A DNA stretch of 64,000 bases, from the NCBI RefSeq assembly GCF_019956555.1, contig NZ_JAHBDQ010000006.1, positions 99,573 to 163,572 of the forward strand. The letters run 5' to 3'. Position numbers and translations under genes: made by a program. The notes below the pieces were generated by a model, which was not told the DNA's origin, did not search any database, and saw only the letters and a list, made by a program, of their open reading frames with translations. This document shows positions 1 to 10,100 of this stretch, in pieces. Positions within the stretch are counted from its first letter, which is position 1. Every line of letters begins with the position of its first letter. Source of the stretch: Pseudomonas sp. A-RE-19 (lineage in GTDB: Bacteria > Pseudomonadota > Gammaproteobacteria > Pseudomonadales > Pseudomonadaceae).

Positions 1-1
1 C

Positions 2-883
2 TGGATCATGTGGGTGGTTACCGGCATCTTCGAAAACATCGGCATGGTTCAGGATGGTTTGCAGACTATCTCTCAGCCGGTCAGCGTTACTGACCGCGAA
101 CAGGCCAAGCCCTTGGCGGTAGCCCGCGGCGAAGTGCGTTTCGAGCACGTGGATTTCCACTACGGCAAGAAGAGCGGGATCATCGGCGACCTCAACCTGA
201 CGATTAAACCCGGCGAGAAAATCGGTTTGATCGGCCCGTCCGGTGCTGGCAAGTCGACCCTGGTCAACCTGCTGCTGCGGCTGTATGACGTGCAGGGCGG
301 GCGGATCCTCATCGATGGCCAGAACATCGCCGAAGTCGGCCAGGAAAGCCTGCGCGAACGCATCGGCATGATCACCCAGGACACCTCGCTGCTGCACCGT
401 TCGATCCGCGACAATTTGCTGTACGGCAAACCCGACGCCACCGACGCTGAACTCTGGGAAGCCGTGCACAAGGCCCGTGCCGACGAATTCATCCCGTTGC
501 TGTCGGACTCTGAAGGCCGTACCGGTTTTGATGCGCATGTCGGTGAACGCGGAGTGAAACTCTCCGGTGGCCAGCGTCAGCGGATTGCGATCGCTCGGGT
601 GCTGCTCAAGGACGCGCCCATCCTGATCATGGACGAAGCCACCTCGGCGCTGGATTCGGAAGTCGAAGCGGCGATCCAGGAAAGCCTCGAAACCCTGATG
701 CAGGGCAAGACCGTGATCGCCATCGCCCACCGCCTCTCGACCATTGCCCGGATGGACCGGTTGGTGGTGCTGGAAAACGGCAAGATCGCCGAAACCGGCA
801 GCCACGCCGAGCTGCTGGCCCATGGCGGTTTGTATGCGCGATTGTGGCAGCATCAGACCGGCGGGTTTGTCGGGATCGATTGA
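2..883 (+). CDS. ABC transporter ATP-binding/permease protein, C-terminal part
   Basis: The reading frame is open at the left edge, so the gene begins outside the window. What remains is the last stretch of a membrane domain followed by a complete nucleotide-binding domain. Walker A (GPSGAGKST), the signature LSGGQRQR, Walker B ([12 protein letters not shown]) and the H-loop (IAHRLST) are all intact, so the ATPase should work. The order, membrane part then ATPase on one chain, is that of MsbA-like and multidrug type exporters in the inner membrane. The substrate cannot be judged from this part. A strong hairpin terminator follows about 105 bases after the stop. Confidence 0.9.
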   Translation, partial: WIMWVVTGIFENIGMVQDGLQTISQPVSVTDREQAKPLAVARGEVRFEHVDFHYGKKSGIIGDLNLTIKPGEKIGLIGPSGAGKSTLVNLLLRLYDVQGGRILIDGQNIAEVGQESLRERIGMITQDTSLLHRSIRDNLLYGKPDATDAELWEAVHKARADEFIPLLSDSEGRTGFDAHVGERGVKLSGGQRQRIAIARVLLKDAPILIMDEATSALDSEVEAAIQESLETLMQGKTVIAIAHRLSTIARMDRLVVLENGKIAETGSHAELLAHGGLYARLWQHQTGGFVGID

Positions 884-987
884 ACCGCAAAGATCAAAAG
901 ATCGTCCGAACGCGGCCCGAGCCTTCGGCAGCTCCTGCAGAGGCTGCGACCCTGGCGCCACCAGCCACACAGAAGAACGCAAGAGAC

Positions 988-1025
988 CGCCAGAACCCGC
1001 CAACCACGGGCTCTGGCGTTTTTTA
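988..1025 (+). terminator. Rho-independent terminator after the ABC transporter
   Basis: A GC-rich hairpin (CGCCAGA and CCCG pairing with CGGG and TCTGGCG) is followed by a run of six T. It lies between the ABC transporter and aqpZ and should separate the two transcripts. A degraded REP-like stretch (CCTTCGGCAGCTCCTGCAGAGG) lies just upstream, near 921-942. Confidence 0.8.
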
Positions 1026-1137
1026 TGGTCACTGGAATTCCGTAACAAGCCTGCCGTGCTCAGCCAAGGTCCTGGGAGGGTTCTGTAGTCCATACTCAAT
1101 GCACAACGACAGTGTTATCTCAATAGAGGAACTCGCT

Positions 1138-1836
1138 ATGTCTTTGTTCAAACGTTCGGCTACAGAATTGGTAGGTACGTTCTGGTTGGTGTTGGGCGGC
1201 TGCGGCAGCGCGGTTCTGGCGGCAGCGTTTCCAAACGTGGGGATCGGTTTGCTGGGGGTGTCCCTGGCATTCGGTTTGACGGTGCTGACGATGGCCTTCG
1301 CTATCGGCCATATTTCGGGCTGTCATCTCAACCCTGCGGTTTCGGTCGGGCTGGTGGTCGGCGGACGCTTCCCTGCCAAAGAACTGCCCGCCTACATCAT
1401 CGCCCAAGTGATTGGCGCGATCATCGCAGCGGCTCTGCTGTATTTCATCGCCAGCGGCAAACCCGGCTTCGAGCTGGCCAGCGGCCTTGCATCCAATGGC
1501 TACGGTGAACACTCGCCAGGCGGCTACTCGATGGCGGCGGGGTTTGTCAGTGAACTGGTGATGACCGCAATGTTCATCCTGATCATCCTCGGCGCCACCG
1601 ACAAACGCGCCCCGGCCGGGCTGGCGCCCATCGCCATCGGCTTGGCGCTGACCCTGATCCACCTGATCTCGATTCCGGTCACCAACACCTCGGTCAACCC
1701 GGCCCGCAGTACGGGCCCGGCGCTGATTGTCGGCGGCTGGGCGATTCAACAACTGTGGCTGTTCTGGCTGGCGCCGATTCTGGGTGCGGTCATCGGCGGT
1801 GTGACCTATCGCTGGCTGGGTAAAGAAGACAGTTAA
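1138..1836 (+). CDS. aqpZ: Aquaporin Z (water channel)
   Basis: The protein has 232 residues and belongs to the MIP family. Both half-helix motifs are present: NPAV in the first repeat and NPAR in the second, with [10 protein letters not shown] typical of AqpZ rather than the glycerol facilitator GlpF. The chain is mostly hydrophobic, matching six membrane helices, and the length is normal for the family. A longer frame opens at 844 but runs through the terminator. The start at 1138 is preferred because GAGG lies just ahead of it and the protein then begins [10 protein letters not shown], as usual for AqpZ. Role: passive water flux across the inner membrane. Confidence 0.93.
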   Translation: MSLFKRSATELVGTFWLVLGGCGSAVLAAAFPNVGIGLLGVSLAFGLTVLTMAFAIGHISGCHLNPAVSVGLVVGGRFPAKELPAYIIAQVIGAIIAAALLYFIASGKPGFELASGLASNGYGEHSPGGYSMAAGFVSELVMTAMFILIILGATDKRAPAGLAPIAIGLALTLIHLISIPVTNTSVNPARSTGPALIVGGWAIQQLWLFWLAPILGAVIGGVTYRWLGKEDS

Positions 1837-1863
1837 CCGGCGCGAACTAACCTGCAGTAAGCA

Positions 1864-1903
1864 GCGAAGATTAGCCTTGCCGATAAGGCAAGGCCGTCTT
1901 CGC
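1864..1903. terminator. Convergent hairpin between aqpZ and the GNAT-like gene
   Basis: GCGAAGA and CCTTGCC pair with GGCAAGG and TCTTCGC around a GATAA loop. The hairpin overlaps the last codons of the minus-strand gene that ends at 1871, so it could end transcripts from both sides. There is no long T run. Confidence 0.5.
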
Positions 1904-2995
1904 TTCTTCTGCATACCCCAACACCCCGACACGTTCCCGTTCAAGGAAGTCTTTCACCGCCGACTTCAAGCCCGGATGGCGCAGGTAGTGCCAGGAATGG
2001 GTGATCACCGGCTCGAACCCGCGAATCAACTTGTGCTCACCCTGAGCACCGGCGTCAAAACGTTGAAAGCCATTGGCAATCGCGTAATCCATACCCTGAT
2101 AGAAACAGGTCTCGAAGTGCAAACGATCGAACTCCGCGAGGCAGCCCCAGTAACGGCCATAAAAGCTGTCGCCGCCAACCAGACTGAAGGCCATGGCCAC
2201 CGGCCGTGAACCCTGTTTAGCCAACACCACGCGAATCGACTCCGGCATGCGCTCAGCCAGCAGGCTGAAAAATTCCCGCGTCAGATAGGGCGTTTGCCGA
2301 CGCACCGCGTAGGTATTGGCGTAGCAGGCATACACAAAGTCCCACTGCGCCTCGGTCAGTTGCCGCCCCTCCAGCCATTCAAAATCGATACCCTGCCCCG
2401 CCACTTGCTCACGCTCCTTGCGCATTTGCTTGCGCTTGCGCGAACTGAGGGCGTCGAGGAAGTCCTGAAAGTCCCGATAACCGCGGTTCTGCCAGTGATA
2501 CTGACAGCCAATGCGCTGCAACCAGCCAGGCTGTTCAGCCAATGCTGCGTCAGTAAACGAATCGGTGAAGTTGATATGGGCACTGGAAAGTTTTTCGATC
2601 TCCAGATAACCCGGCAGGCTCTGCAGCAGTTCAAAACCGTCCTCGATTGTGGCCGCCAGCAATCGCGGCCCGCTGACGGGGCTGAACGGCACCGCCGTCA
2701 ACAGCTTGGGGTAGTAATCGATGCCGGCACGCTCACAGGCATCGGCCCAGGCGTGGTCGAACACGTACTCGCCGTAGGAATGCCATTTGCGGTAACTGGG
2801 CAACGCAGCGATCAGGCGATCGCCTTCGGTATGCAGCAAATGCTCGGGCTGCCAGCCGGAATGCGGGCCGAGGCTGCCGCTGTCTTCCAGCGCACTCAGA
2901 AAGGCATGGCGCAAAAACGGCTGATTCTCCGGCACCAGGGCGTCCCAGGTACGGGATGCGATTTGCGACAGTGTGTGCAGACGTTGCAGCGGCAT
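1871..2995 (-). CDS. GNAT-like protein of the COG3146 (DUF482) family
   Basis: The protein has 374 residues. The middle part (EYVFDHAWADACERAGIDYYPKL) and the C-terminal part (GGDSFYGRYWGCL, FETCFYQGMDYAI, DAGAQGEHKLIRGF) are typical of the conserved bacterial family annotated as GNAT N-acetyltransferase or peptidoglycan-biosynthesis related. The substrate is not known. The frame opens at 3058, but the start at 2995 (MPLQRLHTL) is chosen because GGAGAGG lies seven bases ahead. It is convergent with aqpZ, and no operon partner is visible. Confidence 0.8.
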   Translation of the reverse strand: MPLQRLHTLSQIASRTWDALVPENQPFLRHAFLSALEDSGSLGPHSGWQPEHLLHTEGDRLIAALPSYRKWHSYGEYVFDHAWADACERAGIDYYPKLLTAVPFSPVSGPRLLAATIEDGFELLQSLPGYLEIEKLSSAHINFTDSFTDAALAEQPGWLQRIGCQYHWQNRGYRDFQDFLDALSSRKRKQMRKEREQVAGQGIDFEWLEGRQLTEAQWDFVYACYANTYAVRRQTPYLTREFFSLLAERMPESIRVVLAKQGSRPVAMAFSLVGGDSFYGRYWGCLAEFDRLHFETCFYQGMDYAIANGFQRFDAGAQGEHKLIRGFEPVITHSWHYLRHPGLKSAVKDFLERERVGVLGYAEEAKTALPYRQG

Positions 2996-3273
2996 TTTCC
3001 TCTCCACCTCTTGGCGTGACAGCCCCGCGAGTATCGCCGATCGCCGGGCAATCCACACGCGTCAATCCGATGCAAGGCTCTGAATCGGGCATTTCGGAAA
3101 CCTTTGTATCGTCATCGACCCGCCATCACTTTGCCACTGCCCTGTCATAAACCATCGCGATACTGGCGCCTGTTTTTAGAGCGCCGGGTTCTACCCGGCC
3201 ACTGTTTTCCGACCTTCAACCGTCGGTTGTGTCCAGGGTGGTTCAGCCATCCCTCTCATCTTCGGAGATTGCT

Positions 3274-4596
3274 ATGCGTCTTGCTTCCACGAAAACTGCG
3301 GCGGCCTTGTGCGGTGGCCTGTTGCTGGCCATGAGTGTTCCGGCCAGTGCCGCAGTCGACGCCAAACTGCTCGACATGCTCAAGGCTAACGGTTCTATTT
3401 CCCAAGCGCAGTACGTTGAACTCCAGACCGAACTGGCCAAGGATCAGAAGGCCCAGCAAATCGCGCAGCAGGCGCAGCAAGAGACCAACGAACAAGTAGC
3501 GGTCGCCGCGAAGAAAGCCAACGAGCTGAGCGCCTTCGACCAGAAACTGGCCTGGGCCGCCAAGACCCAATTCAAGGGCGATGTTCGCGTGCGCCAGGAA
3601 ACGGTCAAGATCGACGGCGAACCCAACAACGGTGGCCGCGACAAGGATCGTCAACGCATCCGCGCCCGTCTGGGTGCCTACAGCGAAATCAACCCGCAAG
3701 TGGACACCGGCATCCGCATCGCCACCGGCGGTGGCGACGATGCTCGTTCGACCAACCAGGACATGGACAACTACTTCGACAAGAAGCAGATCTGGCTGGA
3801 TCTGGGCTACATCGACTACCACCCGGACGCCATCAAAAACCTGCATGTGATCGGCGGCAAGATGCTGCAACCGTGGGTCAGCATGGGTGATGTGATCTGG
3901 GACAGCGACATCAACCCGGAAGGTCTGGCAGTGACCTACAAATACCCGCTGGGCAGCAGCGCCGAACTGTTCGGTAGCCTGGGCAACTACAACCTCAAGG
4001 ACAACGTCGACGGCGAAGGCGTGCAATTTCGTCACGACCTGCGTCTGACCGCCGGCCAGTTGGGCAGCCGCTTCGCCATCACCGACAACCTGAAACTGAC
4101 CGTCGGCGGCAGCGTCTATGCCTACCAGAACGACGAAGACAGCCGTTGCACCGGCACGTCCACGCCGTGCGCCCTGGCCGTCAACGGCAACTCGGCCAAC
4201 AACGAGTTCCGCCTGTACGAAGGTTTCAGCCAGATCGATATCGGCGGCCTGCCGATGCCGCTGTCGTTCTACGGCCAATACGTGAAGAACAACGACGCCG
4301 TGACCGATCAGGACACCGCCTGGTTGCTCGGTGCCAAGTCGAAAGTCTTCGGCTTCAACCTGGACTACAACTACCGCGACGTGCAGCGTAACGCCGTGGT
4401 CGGCGCCTTCACCGACTCAGACTTCGCCAACGGCACCACCGGTTCTCGCGGCCACAAGCTCAAGGTGGGTTACGACATCGACAAGAACTTCGCCGTCGGT
4501 GCCACTTACTTCCTGACCAAAGCCGACTTCGCCAGCCGTACCCAGCGCGATGCCGACGCCAACACGCTGCAACTGGACGCGGAAGCGAAGTTCTAA
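3274..4596 (+). CDS. Putative outer-membrane porin (Porin_5-like)
   Basis: The 440-residue protein starts with a clear signal peptide (about residues 1-26, cut after VPASA). A Gln/Ala/Lys-rich coiled-coil stretch follows (about 35-85), then a long region of alternating residues with Gly and aromatic girdles typical of a beta-barrel. The chain ends in a terminal Phe (DAEAKF), the usual signal for outer-membrane assembly. This N-terminal coiled coil plus barrel plan is that of the pseudomonad putative porin family. The substrate is unknown. The start at 3274 has CGGAG upstream and gives the signal peptide directly; a frame from 3229 would add 15 unlikely residues. Confidence 0.88.
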   Translation: MRLASTKTAAALCGGLLLAMSVPASAAVDAKLLDMLKANGSISQAQYVELQTELAKDQKAQQIAQQAQQETNEQVAVAAKKANELSAFDQKLAWAAKTQFKGDVRVRQETVKIDGEPNNGGRDKDRQRIRARLGAYSEINPQVDTGIRIATGGGDDARSTNQDMDNYFDKKQIWLDLGYIDYHPDAIKNLHVIGGKMLQPWVSMGDVIWDSDINPEGLAVTYKYPLGSSAELFGSLGNYNLKDNVDGEGVQFRHDLRLTAGQLGSRFAITDNLKLTVGGSVYAYQNDEDSRCTGTSTPCALAVNGNSANNEFRLYEGFSQIDIGGLPMPLSFYGQYVKNNDAVTDQDTAWLLGAKSKVFGFNLDYNYRDVQRNAVVGAFTDSDFANGTTGSRGHKLKVGYDIDKNFAVGATYFLTKADFASRTQRDADANTLQLDAEAKF

Positions 4597-4612
4597 GCAA
4601 CCAAGCAACACA

Positions 4613-4653
4613 CTTCAAACGATGCGTTTTACATCCGGTCGTATCGTTTGAAG
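4613..4653. terminator. Inverted repeat after the porin gene
   Basis: CTTCAAACGATGCG and CGTATCGTTTGAAG form 14-base arms with one mismatch and a 13-base loop, beginning 16 bases after the porin stop. There is no T run, so it may be a stabilising 3' hairpin or a weak bidirectional terminator between the convergent porin and anti-sigma genes. Confidence 0.5.
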
Positions 4654-4727
4654 CGGTTCAACAGTCTGGCGCGGGGCAACGATCCCCATCATCCGTTCGT
4701 TTCACCCGCGCCGGCCTGTGTTTTCCT

Positions 4728-4964
4728 TCAGGAACGATCTTTACGCCGCTGCGCCGCCAGCCGCTCGGCCAGTGCCTCGACATCCTCGACCGGCTTCTGC
4801 GGCATCACCCGCAAGGTCGCCTGCATCAAGCGCATCTGCCGAATGAACCGTCGGCAATTGGGGCAAAACATCAAATGATGCCGCATCATCAGTCGCTCGC
4901 GAAAACTCAACTGGCCATCGAGATAATCACTGGAACGCGCCACTTGTTCCTTGCAGGTCAACAT
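4728..4964 (-). CDS. Small zinc-finger anti-sigma factor (zf-HC2)
   Basis: A 78-residue protein with MLTCKE at the N-terminus and an H-x3-C-x2-C zinc site (HHLMFCPNC, about residues 29-37), the signature of zf-HC2 anti-sigma domains. There is no membrane segment, so it is cytoplasmic. The start codon overlaps the end of the upstream sigma gene by 7 bases, implying coupled translation and a roughly matched amount of the two. It should hold the ECF sigma factor inactive. The order anti-sigma, sigma, KAS III resembles PA3284-PA3286 as I remember it. Confidence 0.85.
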   Translation of the reverse strand: MLTCKEQVARSSDYLDGQLSFRERLMMRHHLMFCPNCRRFIRQMRLMQATLRVMPQKPVEDVEALAERLAAQRRKDRS

Positions 4965-5572
4965 TCGCCGGTTTCCTCAAAATGCTCCACGGTCGCAAAG
5001 ACCTTCAACCGTGCCCGATGCAGCAGCACACGGACATTGGAGAGCGAGATTTCCAGAAGATTACAAATCTCCTCCAGCTCCAGCCCCTGCCGCTCGCGCA
5101 ACAACAAAACACTGCTTTGCAGTTCTGACAGGCTGAGCAACGTATGTTCCAGGCATTCGCGCAGTTCGTTTTCGGTCAACAGCGCCTCTGGCGTGTCTTG
5201 ATGCCAGGCGAACGGCGCCACCAGCCAATGACCATCACTGGGTGAAAAACGATCGTCATCGATCGTGCCATGGGGCGACGGCAGGTCATCGAGCAGCACT
5301 TCCCGGCGGTTCTGCTTGTAGCGGCTTTTGGCCGAGTTGGCAGTGATGGTCAGCAGCCAGGTCTTGAGGCTCGAACGCCCCTCGAACCCGCCAAGATTAC
5401 GCACCACCGACAGCCAGGCATCCTGTACCACTTCGTCGGCATGCCGGTTGCCGACAATGGCATAGGCCACCGCGCGCATGGCGCTTTGATAAGTGCTGAC
5501 CAGTTCCTTGAAAGCCTTCTGCTCGCCTGCCAGCAGGCGGTCGAGCAGTTGAGCGTCGTCAGCGGCGGCCAT
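4958..5572 (-). CDS. ECF-type RNA polymerase sigma factor
   Basis: The protein has 204 residues. Region 2 spans about residues 20-85 (YQSAMRAVAYAIVGNRHADEVVQDAWLSV) and region 4 about residues 140-195 (LSELQSSVLLLRERQGLELEEICNLLEISLSNVRVLLHRAR). It lacks regions 1 and 3, as ECF factors do. AAGAGG precedes the start. It is followed by, and overlaps, the gene for a zinc-finger anti-sigma factor. I recall the P. aeruginosa equivalent as PA3285. The regulon is not evident; the FabH-like gene is on the same strand upstream but separated by a repeat. Confidence 0.93.
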   Translation of the reverse strand: MAAADDAQLLDRLLAGEQKAFKELVSTYQSAMRAVAYAIVGNRHADEVVQDAWLSVVRNLGGFEGRSSLKTWLLTITANSAKSRYKQNRREVLLDDLPSPHGTIDDDRFSPSDGHWLVAPFAWHQDTPEALLTENELRECLEHTLLSLSELQSSVLLLRERQGLELEEICNLLEISLSNVRVLLHRARLKVFATVEHFEETGEC

Positions 5573-5610
5573 TGGTGCCTCTTATCCGAATGAGTGGGGA
5601 CACAGAAAAA

Positions 5611-5706
5611 GATCGCAGCCTTCGGCAGCGCCTACATCGATCGTATCCATCCACAATAGCGGGTTGAAATCCAATTCTGTAGGAGGGGCCGCAAGCTGCG
5701 ATCTTT
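5611..5706. repeat. REP-like inverted repeat (GATCGCAGCCTTCGGCAG family)
   Basis: The left arm carries GATCGCAGCCTTCGGCAGCG and CCTACA. The right arm carries TGTAGGAGGGGCCGCAAGC and TGCGATCTTTT. This is a second REP family, distinct from the GTGGGAGCGAGC type. It separates the sigma gene from the FabH-like gene. Confidence 0.7.
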
Positions 5707-5727
5707 TCAGGCGTCTTTCAGGCAAAT

Positions 5728-6849
5728 TCAGCGCTTGCGCAGAATCACGCTACCGATCGAGTAACCGGCGCCGAACGAGCTGAGTACAGCCAGCGAACCG
5801 CTGACCAGATCGTCCTGATTTTTGTGAAACGCAATCACCGAACCGGCAGAGCTGGTGTTGGCGTAGGTGTCGAGAATCACCGGGGCTTCCTCTTCGGTGG
5901 CTTCGCGGCCCAGCAGTTTCTTGACGATCAGGTGGTTCATGCTGAGGTTGGCCTGGTGCAGCCAGAAGCGCTTCACGTCGCTGACGTTGAGCTGGTTTTC
6001 TTCCAGGTGCGTGGCGATCAGCTCGGCGACCATCGGGCAGACATCGCGGAACACCTTGCGGCCTTCCTGAACGAACAATTTGTCGGGGGCACCAATGCCC
6101 TCTTCCGCGGCGCGGTTGAGGAAGCCGAAGTTGTTGCGGATGTTGTTGGAGAACTTGGTCAGCAGTTTGGTGCTGACCACGTCGAACTGATACTTGGACG
6201 TCGCGAGATCCGCACGTTCGATGATCACCGCCGTGGCAGCGTCGCCGAAGATGAAGTGGCTGTCGCGGTCGCGGAAATTCAGGTGACCGGTGCAGACTTC
6301 CGGGTTGACCATCAGGATCGCCCGGGCCTGGCCCAGTTGCACACTGTTGGCCGCGGCCTGGATGCCGAAGGTCGCCGAGGAGCAGGCGACGTTCATGTCA
6401 AAACCGAAACCCTGAATGCCCAGCGCTTCCTGTACTTCGATGGCGATGGCCGGGTAGGCGCGTTGCAGGTTGGAGCAGGCGACAATGACACCGTCGATGT
6501 CAGCGGCGGTCTTGCCGGCACGCTGCAAGGCTTGTTCGGCCGCACCGATGGCCATCTGGCAAAGCACCGACCACTCGTCATTCGAACGCTCGGGCAAGCG
6601 AGGTGCCATGCGCTGCGGGTCGAGGATGCCATCCTTGTCCATGACAAAGCGGCTTTTGATGCCAGACGCTTTTTCGATAAACGCCGCGTTGGACTCGGTC
6701 AATGCCTCAACTTCGCCGCGCGCGATGGCCTCGGCATTGTCAGCGTTGAACTGCGCGACGTAAGCGTTGAAAGACTGCACCAGCTCTTCGTTGGAAATGC
6801 TGTTGGCCGGGGTGTACAGGCCGGTGCCGCTGATGACGACGTTATGCAT
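5728..6849 (-). CDS. Beta-ketoacyl-ACP synthase III family enzyme (FabH-like, PA3286-type)
   Basis: The protein has 373 residues with the KAS III triad visible: Cys156 (MNVACSSAT), His298 (WLHQAN) and Asn331 (YANTSS). It is about 50 residues longer than housekeeping FabH (about 320), because of an insert around residues 25-60. That fits the pseudomonad second KAS III, PA3286, which as I recall condenses medium-chain acyl-CoA from beta-oxidation with malonyl-ACP and so returns degradation products to fatty-acid synthesis. The frame opens at 6903, but ATG at 6849 gives the usual MHNVVISGTG start. Assignment to PA3286 rests on length and neighbours, not on an alignment. Confidence 0.88.
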   Translation of the reverse strand: MHNVVISGTGLYTPANSISNEELVQSFNAYVAQFNADNAEAIARGEVEALTESNAAFIEKASGIKSRFVMDKDGILDPQRMAPRLPERSNDEWSVLCQMAIGAAEQALQRAGKTAADIDGVIVACSNLQRAYPAIAIEVQEALGIQGFGFDMNVACSSATFGIQAAANSVQLGQARAILMVNPEVCTGHLNFRDRDSHFIFGDAATAVIIERADLATSKYQFDVVSTKLLTKFSNNIRNNFGFLNRAAEEGIGAPDKLFVQEGRKVFRDVCPMVAELIATHLEENQLNVSDVKRFWLHQANLSMNHLIVKKLLGREATEEEAPVILDTYANTSSAGSVIAFHKNQDDLVSGSLAVLSSFGAGYSIGSVILRKR

Positions 6850-7066
6850 GGTCGTTTCTCTAATCCATTCAGGCAGAAAGCGCTGGCACCGACGTACCAA
6901 CACACAAAGGGTCTAATCCAGGTTCCGGACGCAAACCTGGCATCGCTTTATTCCGATCCGCCCGGGCCCGTGAAAGCTCAAAACCGCGGGGCTGGCGTTT
7001 ATAGGCGCGAAGTTTGCCATAAACGTTGGCTTTTGGCGCCTTTTGCGAGAGCAACAGCCTATCTAA

Positions 7067-7156
7067 TGTGGGAGCGAGCCTGCTCGCGATGGCGGCCAAA
7101 TATTCGACATAGATGTTGAATGTGATGGCCTCATCGCGAGCAGGCTCGCTCCCACA
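7067..7156. repeat. REP/REPIN inverted pair (GTGGGAGCGAGCCTGCTCGCGAT family)
   Basis: Two copies of the TGTGGGAGCGAGCCTGCTCG element face each other about 40 bases apart. It lies between the FabH-like gene and the end of hrpA. Confidence 0.9.
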
Positions 7157-7160
7157 GGGG

Positions 7161-10100
7161 TCAAGGTTCGACCTGGCTCCACTGTTTGCTCAAGCGCTTG
7201 TCGGAGATCGGCACCTTGGTCCCCAATTGCTGCGCAAACAGCGAGACCCGGTATTCCTCCAGCCACCAGCGATAGAGTTCCAGCTGCGGATCGCGCTTGC
7301 CTTCCTGGGCGTGTTTGTTGGCGCGGGTCTGGTATTGAGCCCAGAGACCGGATAATTCGCCGCTCCAGACCCGGTCTTTTTGCACTTGAGCGCCGAGTTT
7401 TTCCAAACGTTGCTCGACGGCCTTGAGGTAACGCGGCAGTTCCTTGAGCCACGGCATCGGGGTTTCACGCACGAACCCTGGATACACCAGATGGCTGAGC
7501 TGCTGCTTGATGTCGTTCAAGGCCACGGCTTGCGCCAGGTCGATCTTGCCCTTGAAGCGCTTTTGCAGGCCGTGCCATAGCTTGAGAATTTCCAGGGTCA
7601 GCTTGGCCAGCCGTTCAGCGTGCTCGGTCCAGCCGCCGCGCTTGCGCTCGGCCAGCGACGCGAGCCCGGCGCCATCGCGTGGCAACGGGTCTTCGCCGTC
7701 GAGGATGCAACTGTCGAGACTGGCCAGCAGAATGTCCTCCACCAGGCTGTCGATGCGCCCCAGTTCGCGGTACATCAGGCCCAACTCGGTCAGCCCCGGC
7801 AACTTGCCGCGCAGGAACTTCGCCGGTTCCGCCAATTGCTGCATCAGCAAGCGTTGCAAGGCCCGGCGATGCTGGAACTCGGCTTCGGCCGGGGTCGAGA
7901 ATCGCCCTTCCTTGACGGTACCGGCCTCTTCCACCAGCGCCGGATACACCGTCATCGACAGCCCGGCGATTTTCTGCTGGGTTTTCTCGGCCACGGCGGC
8001 AAAGACTTTCGCCTCCACAGGCTGTTGGCTTTTCGCGGTTTGCGGTACGGCTAATGCAGCTTGGCTGGCCTCGGCAAAGCGTGCGGTCAACTCGGCCAGG
8101 TCACGGCCTTCACCGAGGGACTTGCCCTGACCGTCGACGATTTCCAGGTTCATCCGCAAATGACTGTCGACCTGCTGCGACGCTTCGGCCCACGCCTCAT
8201 CGCTGACCCGTGCGCCAGTCATGCGCAGCAACTCACGGCCCAGCGCCTGAGGCAACGAGCCCTCGGCAAATGTGATGCGCTGCAACGCGGCTTTGACGAA
8301 GTCCGGCACTGGCACGAAATTCTTGCGCAGGGCCTTGGGCAGGTTACGCACCAACCCAATGCACTTGGCCTCGATCACCCCCGGCACCAACCATTCCAGA
8401 CGTTCCGGTGGCAGCATCGGCAACAGCGGCGCCGGCACACGCAAGGTCACGCCATCACGCGGATGGTTGGGCTCGAAGTGGTAGCTGAGCGCCAGCTCCA
8501 GATCGCCGATGTGCAGGGTGTCCGGGTAATGCGCGGCGGTGACTTCACTGGCTTCGCGGGCCAGCACGTCTTCTTCGCGCATGATCAGCAGCTGCGGATC
8601 TTTCTGGCTGTTGACCCGGTACCAGCTGTCGAAGGTGGCAGTCTGGTGGATCTCTGCCGGCAGTCGCGCCTCGTAGAAGGCGAACAGGGTTTCTTCATCA
8701 GCCAGAATGTCGCGCCGACGGGCCTTGGCTTCCAGCTCGTCGAGCTGTTCCAGCAGTTGCTGGTTGGCCGTCAGGCACTTGGCTCTGGATTGAATCTCGC
8801 CGCGCACCAACGCTTCGCGGATAAACAACTCGCGGGACACCACCGGGTCGACCGGCCCGTAATGCACCGGCCGGCGCCCGACCACGATCAGCCCAAACAG
8901 GGTGATCTGCTCGAAAGCCACGACCTGACCGCGCTTCTTCTCCCAATGGGGCTCGAAGTGGTTTTTCTTGATCAGGTGCCCGGCCAGCGGCTCGATCCAG
9001 TCGGCGTCGATCTTGGCGACCATGCGCGCGTAAAGCTTGGTGGTTTCCACCAGCTCGGCGGTCATCAACCATTGCGGACGCTTCTTGCCCAGGCCCGACG
9101 ACGGGTGAATCCAGAAGCGCCGCTGACGGGCGCCGAGGTAATCGCCGTCTTCGGTTTTCTGGCCGATCTGGCTGAGCAATCCGGAAAGCACGGCTTTGTG
9201 CAGTTTCGGGTAATCCGCCGGCTCTTTGTTGAGGCTCAGCTGCATGTCGCGACAGATCAGGCTCAACTGACGATGGGAGTCGCGCCACTCGCGCAGACGC
9301 AGGTAATTGAGGAAATTCTTGCGGCACCAGTTGCGCAGCGGACTGGCCGTCAGCGCCTGGCGCTGCTCTTCAAAACCACGCCACAGATTGACCAGCCCGG
9401 CGAAATCCGAGTCCACGTCTTTCCACTGGGCGTGAGCCTGATCCGCCGCTTGCTGACGCTCCGGCGGACGTTCGCGCGGGTCCTGAATCGACATGGCGCT
9501 GGCGACAATCAACACTTCCTGCAAGCTGCCGAGTTTGGCCGCTTCCAGCAGCATGCGGCCCATGCGCGGGTCCACCGGCAGCCGCGCCAATTGTCGGCCA
9601 AGCGGCGTCAGTTGGCTGTTGCGATCCACCGCAGAGAGTTCTTGCAGCAGGTTGAAACCGTCGCTGATGGCCTTGCCGTCCGGTGGCTCGATAAACGGGA
9701 AATCGGTGATCTCGCCGAGGCGCAGATGGAGCATCTGCAGAATCACCGCCGCGAGGTTGGTCCGCAGGATTTCCGGGTCGGTGAATTCCGGCCGACCGAT
9801 GAAATCTTCTTCGCTGTAGAGGCGGATGCAAATGCCCGGTTCAACCCGCCCGCAACGACCTTTACGCTGGTTGGCACTGGCCTGGGAAATGGCTTCGATG
9901 GGCAGGCGCTGAACCTTGGCGCGGTAGCTGTAACGGCTGATGCGCGCGGTACCGCTGTCGATCACGTAACGAATGCCCGGCACCGTCAACGAGGTTTCCG
10001 CGACGTTGGTCGCCAGTACCACGCGACGCCCAGGGTGCGACTGGAAAATCCGCTGCTGCTCGGCCGGGGACAGCCGCGCGTACAACGGCAGAATCTCGGT

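Noticed and set aside
3256..4278. Long minus-strand open frame (340 residues) opposite the porin
   Set aside because: Repetitive Val/Gly/Asp-rich composition produced by high-GC codons of the real gene; no ribosome-binding site and no domain.
5824..7119. 431-residue plus-strand frame opposite the FabH-like gene
   Set aside because: Shadow of a GC-rich gene with intact KAS III catalytic residues on the other strand.
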